Part shown: in pieces, positions 52,683 through 61,975 of the stretch
Numbering within the stretch: position 1 is the first letter of the stretch
Layout: every line of letters starts with the position of its first letter
Assembly: GCA_019637615.1 (NCBI GenBank)
Contig: JAHBVJ010000023.1
Span: forward strand, 1 to 64,000
Source: Anaerolineae bacterium
GTDB taxonomy: Bacteria; Chloroflexota; Anaerolineae; Aggregatilineales; UBA2796
Length of the DNA: 64,000 nt
Reading direction: 5' to 3'
Program-made: the position numbers and the translations under genes
The notes under the pieces: generated by a model
Told to the model about the DNA's origin: nothing
The model's database searches: none
What the model saw: the letters and a program-made list of their open reading frames with translations, nothing else

Positions 52683-53966
52683 TCATACGTCGTTTTGCAA
52701 GGCTACAACTGGAGCGGTTATCACACTATCCGTAGCCTTATCAGCTTCTGATCGCTTGAGTGCGGGAAGCGCTAGGATAAGCGCGCCTAGCGACAGTAAT
52801 AGCATCCCTGCACCACTGAGATATGGCGCGGCGTGTCCTACGTTATCATAGACGCCACCCACATACAATGGGCCTGCCATATTCGCTAGGGATTGGAGCG
52901 ATTGATTGCCGCCTAGTACTTTGCCTTGCGAACGTGCGTCTGTTGCCCTTGTGATCAAATCAAGCAGCGAGGGGCTAATCAACCCTTCGCCAATCGCAAG
53001 GAGGATAAATGCGATATACATCAACAACGGAGATGCAACGACCGCGACCAATGACATCAACAGAAAACTGATAATGGCAAAAATCAGACCCACGATTGTG
53101 ACTTTCAATGTCCCCAAATGCTTGATCAGCCACGGAAGCACCACCGCTTGCGCGACAAGGCTGGAAACCCCGAAAACCGAAAACAAGGTTCCAACTGTGG
53201 TCGTATCCCAATTCAGACTATCTTTAGCAAAAAGGCTTATGTTAGCTGAAATGGCGATAAAGGATAGCGTGGTCAGGAAGATAGCCACCAATAACCAGCG
53301 AAGTTGCGGCATCGTCAGAATATCTTTCACGGTGCTGATAGGATTTAGCCGCACCAGATTGATTGAAGCGGTGCGTTTCTCTTTGGGGAGACTTTCTGGC
53401 ATGAAAAAGAACCCTAACAGCAGGTTGATAAAGAGCACACCGCTAGCCGCGAAAAATGGAAGCTGATAGCCAAGTTTTGCCATGAAGCCCCCTACTGTCG
53501 GGCCGAGAATGACGCTGATTGCGCCGACAGCACCAAGCCAGCCAAAGTACTTGCCACGCTCCGTGGGCGGCACAATGTCGGCTATGTAGGCGTTGAGGAT
53601 GGCACCGTTCGCACCGGTCAACCCATCAATGATACGACCGAGAAACAAGACCCACAGTGAACCACCGATTCCCAGAAGTAGATAGCCACCCGCCGAGCCA
53701 AGTAAGCACAGCAACATAATCGGACGGCGACCAAAACGGTCACTGAAAGCACCTAAGCCCGGTGCGGCGATAAATTGACAGATCGCGTAGGCGGAGGTGA
53801 GCCAACCAACGGTCAGGCCGATGTTGTTTGAATCACCGACATAACGTGCTACGAGGAACGGCGCAAGTGGAATGATGAGCGTGAGTCCCACCATGTTGAG
53901 AAAGGTAGTGAAGATGATGAAAAAGATCACCTTGTGGTTTGGTCTTTCCATTGTCTGCGTATTCAT
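52683..53966 (-). CDS. MFS drug-type exporter (DHA1/TetA-like)
   Basis: 427 residues with 12 predicted helices, starting at MNTQTMERPN (GGGAG 7 bases upstream; an ATG 20 codons upstream lies within the operator and is rejected). Motif A is GAFSDRFGRRPIM after helix 2; LGRIIDGLTGANGA and the helix 5 SVILGPTVGGFM motif C fit DHA1 antiporters. Substrate unknown. It is controlled by the TetR-family gene just upstream through the matched operator at 53995. Confidence 0.9.
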   Translation of the reverse strand: MNTQTMERPNHKVIFFIIFTTFLNMVGLTLIIPLAPFLVARYVGDSNNIGLTVGWLTSAYAICQFIAAPGLGAFSDRFGRRPIMLLCLLGSAGGYLLLGIGGSLWVLFLGRIIDGLTGANGAILNAYIADIVPPTERGKYFGWLGAVGAISVILGPTVGGFMAKLGYQLPFFAASGVLFINLLLGFFFMPESLPKEKRTASINLVRLNPISTVKDILTMPQLRWLLVAIFLTTLSFIAISANISLFAKDSLNWDTTTVGTLFSVFGVSSLVAQAVVLPWLIKHLGTLKVTIVGLIFAIISFLLMSLVAVVASPLLMYIAFILLAIGEGLISPSLLDLITRATDARSQGKVLGGNQSLQSLANMAGPLYVGGVYDNVGHAAPYLSGAGMLLLSLGALILALPALKRSEADKATDSVITAPVVALQNDV

Positions 53967-53994
53967 GTAATTCTCCCTATGTGCTTCAGTTTCA

Positions 53995-54018
53995 TTCACT
54001 GAACGTTCGTTGAGTGAA
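53995..54018. promoter_or_regulatory. TetR-type operator, exporter gene
   Basis: Half-sites TTCACTGAACG (53995-54005) and CGTTGAGTGAA (54008-54018), one mismatch, 2-base centre. It is 29 bases ahead of the exporter ATG. Matches the site at 54702-54725 (shared half-site TTCAYTSAACG). Confidence 0.75.
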
Positions 54019-54040
54019 ATATTCAAAAAAATTTATGGCC

Positions 54041-54673
54041 TTAGGTAGACCATAAATTGGCTGTGAACTCCACCAGTTTGTTCAGGTATAGTTCGTCATT
54101 AGCGGCAGCATCACCCTCCTCATCACCGAAAAAGGAATGCATGAGTATCCCGGAGAAGAACTGCGAGACGGCAAATGTTAAATCCATTGTCCGGATTTCG
54201 CCTTGCGCCATCCGTCTCGCAAAATATTCTCTCAGCGGTGCGACTGGAGATTCCTGAATGGGAAACGTTCTCACCCATTCCTCGTGTCGCAGCCAATTTC
54301 TTTCGCGCATCCCAATTTGGATCAGCTCCTTATCCCCAGCATAGAGACTAATTCCAACACGCGCTGTCAGCAAAAGGGCGTCTCTCAGAGGTAGGTCATC
54401 TTTCAATTGGGAAACTATCGTCTTAATCTCCGCGATTCGGGCGTCTCGACCTTCGCGGAGGATGGTTTGCAGAATCTCCAATTTTCCTCCGGGAAAATAG
54501 TGATAGGTGAGCGCCTCGGCAACGCCCAATTCTTTATTGAGCGATCTCATGGATGTCGCATGATAGCCGCCTGCGGCAAACATTCTTTTCGCGACCACAA
54601 GGATTTGCTGCCGTCGCTCCTGAGCTTTAATATCCCGGCTTGTCATTCGATTGGGAGGTAGCTCTTCGGCCAT
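54041..54673 (-). CDS. TetR-family transcriptional regulator
   Basis: 210 residues from MAEELPPNR. HTH near the N-terminus: RRQQILVVAKRMFAAGGYHATSMRSL, LTYHYFPGGKLEIL. The C-terminal helical ligand domain is about 150 residues. An ATG 11 codons upstream lies inside the operator at 54698-54729 and would be poorly placed; a further ATG, MTSRDIKAQE, is also possible. Cotranscribed with the exporter gene, which starts 75 bases after its stop. It should repress both genes and release on binding the exported compound. Confidence 0.87.
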   Translation of the reverse strand: MAEELPPNRMTSRDIKAQERRQQILVVAKRMFAAGGYHATSMRSLNKELGVAEALTYHYFPGGKLEILQTILREGRDARIAEIKTIVSQLKDDLPLRDALLLTARVGISLYAGDKELIQIGMRERNWLRHEEWVRTFPIQESPVAPLREYFARRMAQGEIRTMDLTFAVSQFFSGILMHSFFGDEEGDAAANDELYLNKLVEFTANLWST

Positions 54674-54697
54674 CGGCACTGATCCCGCTGATAAGAC

Positions 54698-54729
54698 AAT
54701 ATTCATTCAACGAACGATGAATGAATATT
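54698..54729. promoter_or_regulatory. TetR-type operator, regulator gene
   Basis: A 32-base palindrome with one mismatched pair; the core half-sites are TTCATTCAACG (54702-54712) and CGATGAATGAA (54715-54725), flanked by AATA/TATT. It is 25 bases before the chosen regulator start. Autoregulation is likely. Confidence 0.75.
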
Positions 54730-54875
54730 AGCACGCATTTCGAGGCATGTCAACTTCGACCCTCAGTTCAACCCCAAGCAAGCGGCTCAATATAGGTATT
54801 TAAAGCCAGTGTAGCGCCAAATCGAGCGGCACTGGCTTGGTTTGACTGGTGATGAGCGGTGTTCCTCGTGGCGGC

Positions 54876-54899
54876 ATGATCACGCCGCTGACTGATCAT
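54876..54899. repeat. GATC-armed stem-loop after the amidohydrolase
   Basis: ATGATCA (54876-54882) and TGATCAT (54893-54899), 10-base loop. The right arm contains the stop codon of the amidohydrolase. Weakest member of the family. Confidence 0.35.
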
Positions 54900-56500
54900 T
54901 TCAGCGTGTAGTGATTCCAGACGCCGCCGACCATTGTGCCGATCACTTTGGTTTTGAGGATGTCATCCGGCGCGCCCGTGACCAGATCGCGATCCAAGGC
55001 AACCACATCCGCGAAGTAACCGACGGCGATGCGCCCCTGCCGATCCTCCATGCCGCCTGCGTAGGCCGCGCCCTGCGTGTAACCGCGTAAGGTCTCCTCC
55101 ATCGTGATCTTGGCCTCAGGATACCAGCCTTCGGCGCGGGGTGTGCCATCTTCGCGGCGGCGCGTCACGGCGGCGTGAATGCCTTTGATCGGGTCGAATG
55201 GCTCGACAGGCGAATCCGAACCGAAAGCGACCTGCGCGCCCGCGCCGATCTGTAAACGCGGGTTATAACCGAAGGCCGAGCGTGTGCCCCAGTATTGATC
55301 CGCCATCTGGTAATCCGCCGTGGCGTGGATCGGCTGCATCGAGGCGATGATGTCCAGCGCCGCCAAACGCCCCACATCGTCGGGATGGATCAACTGGACG
55401 TGCTCGATGCGATGTCGCCGCTCGGAGGGATGTACGCCGCGCGCGGCTTCTTCGTCGCGCACAGTTTCGAACACGTTGAGGACTTCATGCACGGCTTTGT
55501 CACCGATGGCGTGGATGGTCGAGGCGAGACCGCGTCGGCTGGCTTCGCTGACCAGCCCGATCATCTCTTCCGGATCGGTCACAACGACGCCATAATTTTC
55601 CGGTTCGCCTTCGTAGGGCGCGATCATCAAGGCGGTGCGGGTGCCGAGCGCGCCATCCGCGAAGATTTTCAGCGCCCCGATGCGCAGCCAGTCGTCCCCG
55701 AAGCCGGAACGCAGCCGCAGTCCGTAGGCGTGCTGAATGAAGGGCGCGTTGATGTTCTTGACGATGCGCAGACCGAGCCGCCCCTGCTCGTGCAAAATCT
55801 GCATGGCCTCGAAAGCGGAGGGGTTATCGAAATCGTGCAGCCCCGTGAGTCCGGCTTGCCATGCCAGTTTTTGCGCATCTTCCATCATGTCGGCTAATTC
55901 CGCCGCCGTCGGATCGGGGACGAGCTTGCTGACCAAGCCGATGGCGTCTTCTAGCAGAATGCCCGTCGCTTTGCCGTGCTCGTCGCGCTGGATCAGGCCG
56001 CCTTTGGGATCGGGCGTGCTGTCGGTGATGCCCGCTAGTTTGAGCGCGGCAGAATTCACCCATGCGCCGTGTCCGCTGCGGGCATTCAGAAAGGTCGGAA
56101 TATTGCCCGTCACGGCATCCAGATCAGCAGCGGTGGGGAACGCGCCGCCCTCCCACATGGCTTGTGCCCAGCCGCGCCCTAGCAGCCAGCCGCCTTGTTT
56201 GACGTTGGCGGCGGCCTTGCCAACCCGTTCTACCGCCTCTTGTTTGCTCGGCACGGCGAACAGATCGACATCCCGCAGGCTGCGCGATGTCCATTCCCAG
56301 TGAATATGCGCGTCGATCAGGCCGGGGATCACCGTCGCGCCCTGTAAATCATCGATCTGAGTCTGTTTCGTTGCCAGCGTACGTAGTTCGTCGCCGCCCA
56401 CCGCCACGATGCGGTCACGGCTAATCGCGAGCGCACTGGCGGCGGGTTGTTCTGCGTCCAGTGTGTAAATCTTCGCGTTAACAATCAATCGGTTGATCAT
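54896..56500 (-). CDS. YtcJ-like metal-dependent amidohydrolase
   Basis: 534 residues from MINRLIVNAK; an 82-codon extension in the open frame has no ribosome site. N-terminal small beta domain, then DAHIHWEW with the two metal His, RIEHVQLIHPDD, FADGALGTRTA and FGSDSPVEPFDP with the catalytic-type Asp. The DUF/YtcJ (amidohydrolase 3) subfamily acts on N-acyl or cyclic amides. Last gene of a minus-strand run; the 223-base gap to the response regulator has no clear element. Confidence 0.87.
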   Translation of the reverse strand: MINRLIVNAKIYTLDAEQPAASALAISRDRIVAVGGDELRTLATKQTQIDDLQGATVIPGLIDAHIHWEWTSRSLRDVDLFAVPSKQEAVERVGKAAANVKQGGWLLGRGWAQAMWEGGAFPTAADLDAVTGNIPTFLNARSGHGAWVNSAALKLAGITDSTPDPKGGLIQRDEHGKATGILLEDAIGLVSKLVPDPTAAELADMMEDAQKLAWQAGLTGLHDFDNPSAFEAMQILHEQGRLGLRIVKNINAPFIQHAYGLRLRSGFGDDWLRIGALKIFADGALGTRTALMIAPYEGEPENYGVVVTDPEEMIGLVSEASRRGLASTIHAIGDKAVHEVLNVFETVRDEEAARGVHPSERRHRIEHVQLIHPDDVGRLAALDIIASMQPIHATADYQMADQYWGTRSAFGYNPRLQIGAGAQVAFGSDSPVEPFDPIKGIHAAVTRRREDGTPRAEGWYPEAKITMEETLRGYTQGAAYAGGMEDRQGRIAVGYFADVVALDRDLVTGAPDDILKTKVIGTMVGGVWNHYTLK

Positions 56501-56723
56501 GTGTTTAGGCCATCTGGTGCTACAAATGCAGGGCAAAGTGCTCTTAAGAGTAGCGCCTTTCGCCGCAACTGAAAACGGATTACCCGTCCGTCCGTTACGC
56601 GTGGCACGCTTGAGGGGATCGATAGGAAAACTGCAAGTGGAGATGACCAACAATGGGCGAACGCTCCGGCAGACTCGTTCGACCCAACCAGTGGACTGAG
56701 TCTGCCGGTGATAAGGCGGCTGG

Positions 56724-57419
56724 CTAGGTGGAAACCATGTAACCAACGCCGTGAATGGTGCGGATGAAATTCAGCGTCAAGCCCGATTCGTCGTCCAATT
56801 TGGCGCGCAGGTTGCGGATATGCGCCCGCACGAGGTCAGGGTCGCCCGTGCGCGGCGGATAGTCCCACACCGCCTCTAGCAAGCGCTGCGTGGAAAGCGC
56901 CTGATTCGGGTGTTCCATCAGATAGCGCAGCAGGCGATGTTCGGTCGCCGTCAATTGGATCGATTTCTCGTTCACGTGTGCCTGATACGTATCGGAATCG
57001 AGCTGCACGGGGCCGATTTCGAGGATAGTATTTTCGCCCTCTTCGCTCAGGGTGCGCCGGAGCAACGAGCGTACACGGGCGGTTAGCTCCGCCAGTTCGA
57101 AGGGCTTGGTCACGTAGTCATCGCCCCCGGCATCCAGCCCCGCCACGATGTCATCCGTCTTGCTAGAGGCCGTCAAAAACAAGATTAATAGATCGGTGAA
57201 GCGGGTATCGGCGCGGAGCTTCTTGCACAATTGCAAGCCGTCCATGCCGCCCGGCATCATAATGTCAAGGATGACCAGATCGGGGCGGCGGTTGATGATC
57301 TTCTGCCAAGCATCGTTGCCAGAAGTAGACTGCCCGATTTCGTACCCCTCGCGGCTCAGGGCGCGGGTCAACGTCCCTAAGACCTCTTGTTCATCGTCGA
57401 CAGCCAATACGTAAGGCAT
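56724..57419 (-). CDS. OmpR/PhoB-type response regulator
   Basis: 231 residues from MPYVLAVDDE, with GAGGGAG upstream. Receiver (1-120) with D8-D9, phospho-acceptor D52 (in VILDIMMPGG), Thr in FLTAS and Lys in VTKPF. Winged helix (130-228): ENTILEIGPVQLD and LLEAVWDYPPRTGDPDLVRAHIRNLRAKL. It starts 44 bases after the histidine kinase gene and pairs with it. Confidence 0.93.
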   Translation of the reverse strand: MPYVLAVDDEQEVLGTLTRALSREGYEIGQSTSGNDAWQKIINRRPDLVILDIMMPGGMDGLQLCKKLRADTRFTDLLILFLTASSKTDDIVAGLDAGGDDYVTKPFELAELTARVRSLLRRTLSEEGENTILEIGPVQLDSDTYQAHVNEKSIQLTATEHRLLRYLMEHPNQALSTQRLLEAVWDYPPRTGDPDLVRAHIRNLRAKLDDESGLTLNFIRTIHGVGYMVST

Positions 57420-57463
57420 AACTACAATCTCCCTCAAAAAGGCAAAACCATGATGACGCGATA

Positions 57464-60097
57464 TCAGGTTGCTATGGCTTCCGGGACAGCGACAGGCAAG
57501 CTCACCCGAAAACAAGCGCCGGGTTTGACGCTCTGGTCAAGGATAATCGTGCCGTCACATTCTTCGCTGATTTGCTTGCAAATATATAGCCCCAACCCTG
57601 TCCCTTCGCCCAGCGGTTTGGTCGTGAAAAAAGGATTGAAGATGCGATCCATGTGTTCGGCAGGGATACCCGGCCCATTGTCGCGGACGGTCACTTCAAC
57701 CGATTTTCCTACAATGCGCGTAGAGAGCACAATGCGAGCATCAGGCGTGCTTTCCAGCGCATCACGCGCATTCATCACCAGATTCAACCACACATCCTCC
57801 AGATGCCCCAATTTCGCCATGACATAAATGGGCGTGGCGTCTTGATAGAGGTGGCTTTCAATCACGATTCCCTTGCGTTCGATGTAGGTGCTGACCAATT
57901 CGAGCGTATTGCGAATCGTCTCGTGTACGTCGGTCGGGTACTCCTGTTCGCCAGATTCGCGCCGCGCATTACTAAGCAGCCGCTTGACCACCGCCAGCGA
58001 GCGCCGTCCAGCGCGGTTGATCGCCATCACGCCTTCGCGCTTGGGGTCGTTTTCGGGCAAATCTTGGAGCAGCAGTTCAGCGTCCGCGATGACCGTTGTC
58101 AGCGGGTTGTTGATCTGGTGCGCTACCACTGCCGCTAACTCGCCAATCGCAGAGAGGCGGGCGGTGTCTACCAATTTGGCCTGTGCGCGCTTGAGTTCTT
58201 CAAGACTGCGCTGCAAATCCGAATACAGGCGGGCGTTGTCAATGGCGGTTGCGGCCTGCGTGACGAGGCCGAGCACGAGCCGCATTTCGTCGGGGCGGAA
58301 GTGGCGCGTTTCCTGCGTGCTGTAGCCAGCCACGACGCCGAACAAGTCGCCTTTGACGTACAAGGGCACGCACAACATCATCTTCGCGCCGTAGCTTTGC
58401 ATCACATCGCGCGTTTCACGCGGGATATTGGCGTCCAACACATGGTAGGTCGCCAGCTTGCTATCATCCAAAATGGCGGTATCCGGCGAACGGAGCATTC
58501 CATAGGGGCCAAGCTCGTTCAAATAGATCGCTGTGCCATATTCCGCGATGCGCGTCGCGGTGCCGCCGTTGACCAACCACAGCTTCAGCCAATCCGCGCC
58601 CGATGCCCGGATAATTTGCTCGGCGCTATCCCAAACCGCAGAGGTTGACATCGACTGCTGTCCGTCAACGATCAGGGTGGCGGCTTGATAAGCACGTTCG
58701 CGCACTTGATGGCGGAAATTCGAATTGACTTCCGGCATGGTGCCACGATAGTAGAGTTCCACGAAGCCAGCCAATGGCTTAGATTCTGATTTCAGGAGCG
58801 TGGTCGGCGGCTTGAGCGGGAGCATGAGCATTTGCTCGGCTCCCTCCTGATTCAGGCGTTCGCGCTCCAGCGCCCATTTCTCGCCAGTTTGGTCATAACT
58901 GACGATGAAGAACGCCGCCTGTTCCAAGGCTTTCTTCAGGACGGGTCGTGATTCCAGCGGCGCTTGTATGCCCTCGTTCAGAGGCCACAGCGCCCGCCAT
59001 GTCTGCGCGATGGAACGCAGCGAGTTATCCGGCTGACGCTGCAAAATCTGGCAGCCATTCAGGTTGATGGCCTGCATGATCTGTTCGCAGATGCCCGTCA
59101 GCACCTTGCCGAAGGTCAGCGTCGAGTTGACCGCTTTGCCTGCCTCCACCAGCGTCGTCAACTGGCGATTTTGCTCAAGGCGCTCCTCGTAGAGGCGTGC
59201 ATTTTCGATGGCGATGGCGGCGTGCGCAGCCAGATCGAGCAGCAGCTCTTGATCGTTGAGCGTGAAGACGCGGTTGACGCGCTTGGTATTGACGCCCAAG
59301 ACGCCGACGATCTCGCGTTTGTAGATCATCGGTACGTACAGCAGCGATTTGACGAAATACTGCGTGCGAATCTGCTGCGGGCCGCTGTCGCCCACCAGAA
59401 TCGGGCGTCCCGTCTGGAAGACCTGCCCCACTAGCGAATTCTGATTTTTGATGCGGAAGTTGCTGGCGTTTTCGTCGTCCAGACCCTTCATGGCGCGTAA
59501 GTACAGCGTTTTGCCGTCTTCATCCGGCAGCAGCAGCAAGCCTTCTTCGGCGCGTGTCAGCGCGACCGCCGCTTCCACTACCTTGTTCAGCACCTCGGTC
59601 AGATCGAGTACCGACGAGATCGAACGCCCCAGATCGGACAGCGTCTTGAGGGCGATCAACTGCTGTTTGCGCGGCACTTCGACCAGTGTCTCTTCACTTT
59701 TCGAGCGCCCTGTGAGGGTAGCAGGCAGCGCGGTATCGTGCGGGTTCTTCACGATCTGATCAACATAGAGCAGCAAGTTGCCCTCATCTTGCGGCGACTT
59801 GAGGGGGAAAAAGACTTCTCCGGTTTGCCCTTCGTGATGGATGGTGACGATAGGCAGCTTGCTAAAACTGGCGGATTGATTGATGTAATCGTAGACGGAA
59901 CGTCCGCCGCGATCATGCATCCCGCCATCCACGAGCGCCAATTTGTAGCGGGCATGGTCAGTCGCGACCGCATCACCACAGGTATAGGCGTTATGTACGT
60001 CGTAGCCCGCATTGCGCAATACATTGCTTAGATGATCGGCAACTTTGAGATCATCTTCGACCACGAGAATACGATCAGCATTCAGATTCGGCAGCAT
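57464..60097 (-). CDS. GAF-domain histidine kinase with N-terminal receiver-like domain
   Basis: 877 residues, no membrane helix. Residues 1-115 are receiver-like with E14-D15, D57 and a Lys in FPLKSP. At least two clear GAF domains follow (about 155-310 and 470-625), with a divergent GAF-like part between. The kinase core is NtrB-like: VVAHQINNPLTTVIADAELL (phospho-His), NLVMNARDAL, RDNGPGIPAEHMDRIF and GEGTGLGLYICK. The partner regulator is immediately downstream. The N-terminal receiver could take a signal from another kinase. Confidence 0.9.
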   Translation of the reverse strand: MLPNLNADRILVVEDDLKVADHLSNVLRNAGYDVHNAYTCGDAVATDHARYKLALVDGGMHDRGGRSVYDYINQSASFSKLPIVTIHHEGQTGEVFFPLKSPQDEGNLLLYVDQIVKNPHDTALPATLTGRSKSEETLVEVPRKQQLIALKTLSDLGRSISSVLDLTEVLNKVVEAAVALTRAEEGLLLLPDEDGKTLYLRAMKGLDDENASNFRIKNQNSLVGQVFQTGRPILVGDSGPQQIRTQYFVKSLLYVPMIYKREIVGVLGVNTKRVNRVFTLNDQELLLDLAAHAAIAIENARLYEERLEQNRQLTTLVEAGKAVNSTLTFGKVLTGICEQIMQAINLNGCQILQRQPDNSLRSIAQTWRALWPLNEGIQAPLESRPVLKKALEQAAFFIVSYDQTGEKWALERERLNQEGAEQMLMLPLKPPTTLLKSESKPLAGFVELYYRGTMPEVNSNFRHQVRERAYQAATLIVDGQQSMSTSAVWDSAEQIIRASGADWLKLWLVNGGTATRIAEYGTAIYLNELGPYGMLRSPDTAILDDSKLATYHVLDANIPRETRDVMQSYGAKMMLCVPLYVKGDLFGVVAGYSTQETRHFRPDEMRLVLGLVTQAATAIDNARLYSDLQRSLEELKRAQAKLVDTARLSAIGELAAVVAHQINNPLTTVIADAELLLQDLPENDPKREGVMAINRAGRRSLAVVKRLLSNARRESGEQEYPTDVHETIRNTLELVSTYIERKGIVIESHLYQDATPIYVMAKLGHLEDVWLNLVMNARDALESTPDARIVLSTRIVGKSVEVTVRDNGPGIPAEHMDRIFNPFFTTKPLGEGTGLGLYICKQISEECDGTIILDQSVKPGACFRVSLPVAVPEAIAT

Positions 60098-60152
60098 TCG
60101 GTTCTTCGCTCATCATCTTCAACACGTACAATCGACTAATCGTCCGGCACGA

Positions 60153-61010
60153 CTAATCCGGTTTGCTCAGGCGTGAACGACGACGATCCAGATCGTCCTC
60201 CACGTCCTTATCGCTAATTGGTTTACTGGGCGCAGCAGCGGGCGGCGTCGGCACGGCAGGAACTTCGCCCGTCGGGTTCAGCTTGACCTTAATCGGCACG
60301 GCGGGTGCATCGGCTGCTGCTGGCTCAATCGGTGTTTCGCGCTTGATGGCTGGCACATTGGCGGCTGGCGCTGTGGATGTGGGCGACGTTGATGGCGTTT
60401 GATCGGGCGGACGCGGCACCATCGGCGCGAGGGCAGCTTCGGCACGTTCTCGCAAAGATTTTACGGCGTCGGTAATCACCGTAGTCGTCGCTTTTCCAAA
60501 TTCTACCAATTCCGGCGAAATCGGCACGGCTGGTTTGGCGGCGCTCGGTTCGGGCGGCAATTCGCCCTGTGTGCGCTTGGCATCACTAACCGTGGCTTCC
60601 AGCATATTGACGCGCACGATGAATTCGGACGTTGCCGAACGGTGATCTTCGAGTTCGGCGTTGACCATAGTGGCTAACCGCCGCTGCTGCTGCATTTGCT
60701 GGATCAACCGCCGTGCTTCTTCCTCGTCGCCACGTTCCAAGGCCGCATCGGCTGCCTGATCATAGGCTTCGACCTGTGCTTGCAGCTTAGTCAGCCGTTC
60801 CTGCATGGCGTCTTCTTCGCTCAAGGCCGATTCGACTTGCTTGCGCATGGTGACGATCTGCCGTTCCAAGTTGGCAATCGAACGCGTGGTGAGCGCTTCT
60901 GGCGGCGTGTCATCATGGCGCGGTTGGTCACTGCTCGCCGGATGATTACTGAGCATGTTATCAAGGCTAGAACGCAGCAGCAAGTTCAATTTGTCGAACA
61001 AGTCTGACAT
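60153..61010 (-). CDS. PspA/IM30-like coiled-coil protein with Pro/Ala-rich tail
   Basis: 285 residues. The N-terminus LFDKLNLLLRSSLDNML resembles the amphipathic helix of PspA/IM30. A coiled coil follows (residues about 45-150: IANLERQIVTMRKQVESAL, LTKLQAQVEAYDQAADAAL, RRLIQQMQQQRRLATMVN). The last 110 residues are rich in Pro, Ala and Thr and disordered. The ATG follows TGAGGAATTAGCCC. It could be a membrane-stress effector; the two-component genes start 56 bases downstream. Confidence 0.7.
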   Translation of the reverse strand: MSDLFDKLNLLLRSSLDNMLSNHPASSDQPRHDDTPPEALTTRSIANLERQIVTMRKQVESALSEEDAMQERLTKLQAQVEAYDQAADAALERGDEEEARRLIQQMQQQRRLATMVNAELEDHRSATSEFIVRVNMLEATVSDAKRTQGELPPEPSAAKPAVPISPELVEFGKATTTVITDAVKSLRERAEAALAPMVPRPPDQTPSTSPTSTAPAANVPAIKRETPIEPAAADAPAVPIKVKLNPTGEVPAVPTPPAAAPSKPISDKDVEDDLDRRRSRLSKPD

Positions 61011-61180
61011 GGGCTAATTCCTCAGTATGAATATTGTATTGAAAGCAGGCTATCCTGCAAACTACACAACGTCACGAGACCATAACAGCTTTGCGCTATA
61101 ATCTCCCGAACCGATAACGGTAATGTTACCTGTTGTCTACGAGTATGCTCTAGATAGTTGATTTAGGGGTGAGTTCAACC

Positions 61181-61972
61181 TTGCAAAAGATCGATTCTGG
61201 CGGGCCGGTCTATTATCAATTTGACCAGTGGGCTGGCACAGAAACGTTGTCACATGGCGTATTTACGCGCTTGGGCGGGGTCAGCGTCGCGCCATTCGAC
61301 TCGCTGAATGTGGGCGGCACCGTGGGCGACGATCCCGCCGCCGTACAGATCAATGTCGCGCGCATTTTTGGCGCGCTCGACCTCGATTCAAGCGTTGCCT
61401 GCACCGTGTGGCAGGTTCACAGCGCCGATGTGGTGATCGCGGACGAACGTGCGCCGGGACGCCGCTGGTTAGCCCGCGCCGATGGCATCGTGACCGACCA
61501 AGTCGGCCTGCCGCTGTCGATGCGCTTTGCGGACTGCGTGCCGATCCTGTTCCACGATCCGGTCAAGCGCGTGATCGGCGTGGCGCACGCGGGCTGGCGC
61601 GGCACGGTGAGTCAGGTCACGCGCCGCACGGTGGAGACGATGCGAGATGCCTATGGTTGCGATCCCGCCGACGTGCAAGCCGCCATCGGGCCAAGCATCG
61701 GGCCGGATCACTATCAGGTGGGGCCGGAAGTGGTCGAAGCGGCGCGTCAAGCCTTCGGCAGCACTGAGGGCATCATTCACTATGCCGAGGATGGGTCAAC
61801 ATACTTCGATCTGTGGGCGGCGAATCGCTTGGCACTAGAACGCGCGGGCGTCCATCAGGTCGAGGTAGCTGGTCTTTGCACCGCCGAACATACCGACGAA
61901 TTTTTCTCCCACCGTGCGGAAAAAGGCAAAACAGGTCGCTTCTGCGCGGTGATTGCGCTGAAGGAGCGATGA
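61181..61972 (+). CDS. pgeF: Peptidoglycan editing factor PgeF (YfiH/laccase domain)
   Basis: 263 residues. Family motifs: SMRFADCVPILFHDP with Cys, VIGVAHAGWRGTV with His, and HTDEFFSHRAEKGKTGRF near the end. PgeF corrects wrongly amidated peptidoglycan precursors. The TTG start lies 7 bases after AGGGGTGAG; the GTG four codons earlier leaves no spacing. First gene of a four-gene set with yggS, yggT and DUF167. Confidence 0.88.
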   Translation: MQKIDSGGPVYYQFDQWAGTETLSHGVFTRLGGVSVAPFDSLNVGGTVGDDPAAVQINVARIFGALDLDSSVACTVWQVHSADVVIADERAPGRRWLARADGIVTDQVGLPLSMRFADCVPILFHDPVKRVIGVAHAGWRGTVSQVTRRTVETMRDAYGCDPADVQAAIGPSIGPDHYQVGPEVVEAARQAFGSTEGIIHYAEDGSTYFDLWAANRLALERAGVHQVEVAGLCTAEHTDEFFSHRAEKGKTGRFCAVIALKER

Positions 61973-61975
61973 ATC

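Noticed and set aside
56501..56746. N-terminal extension of the amidohydrolase
   Set aside because: No ribosome site, no family similarity; MINRLIVNAK is the standard start.
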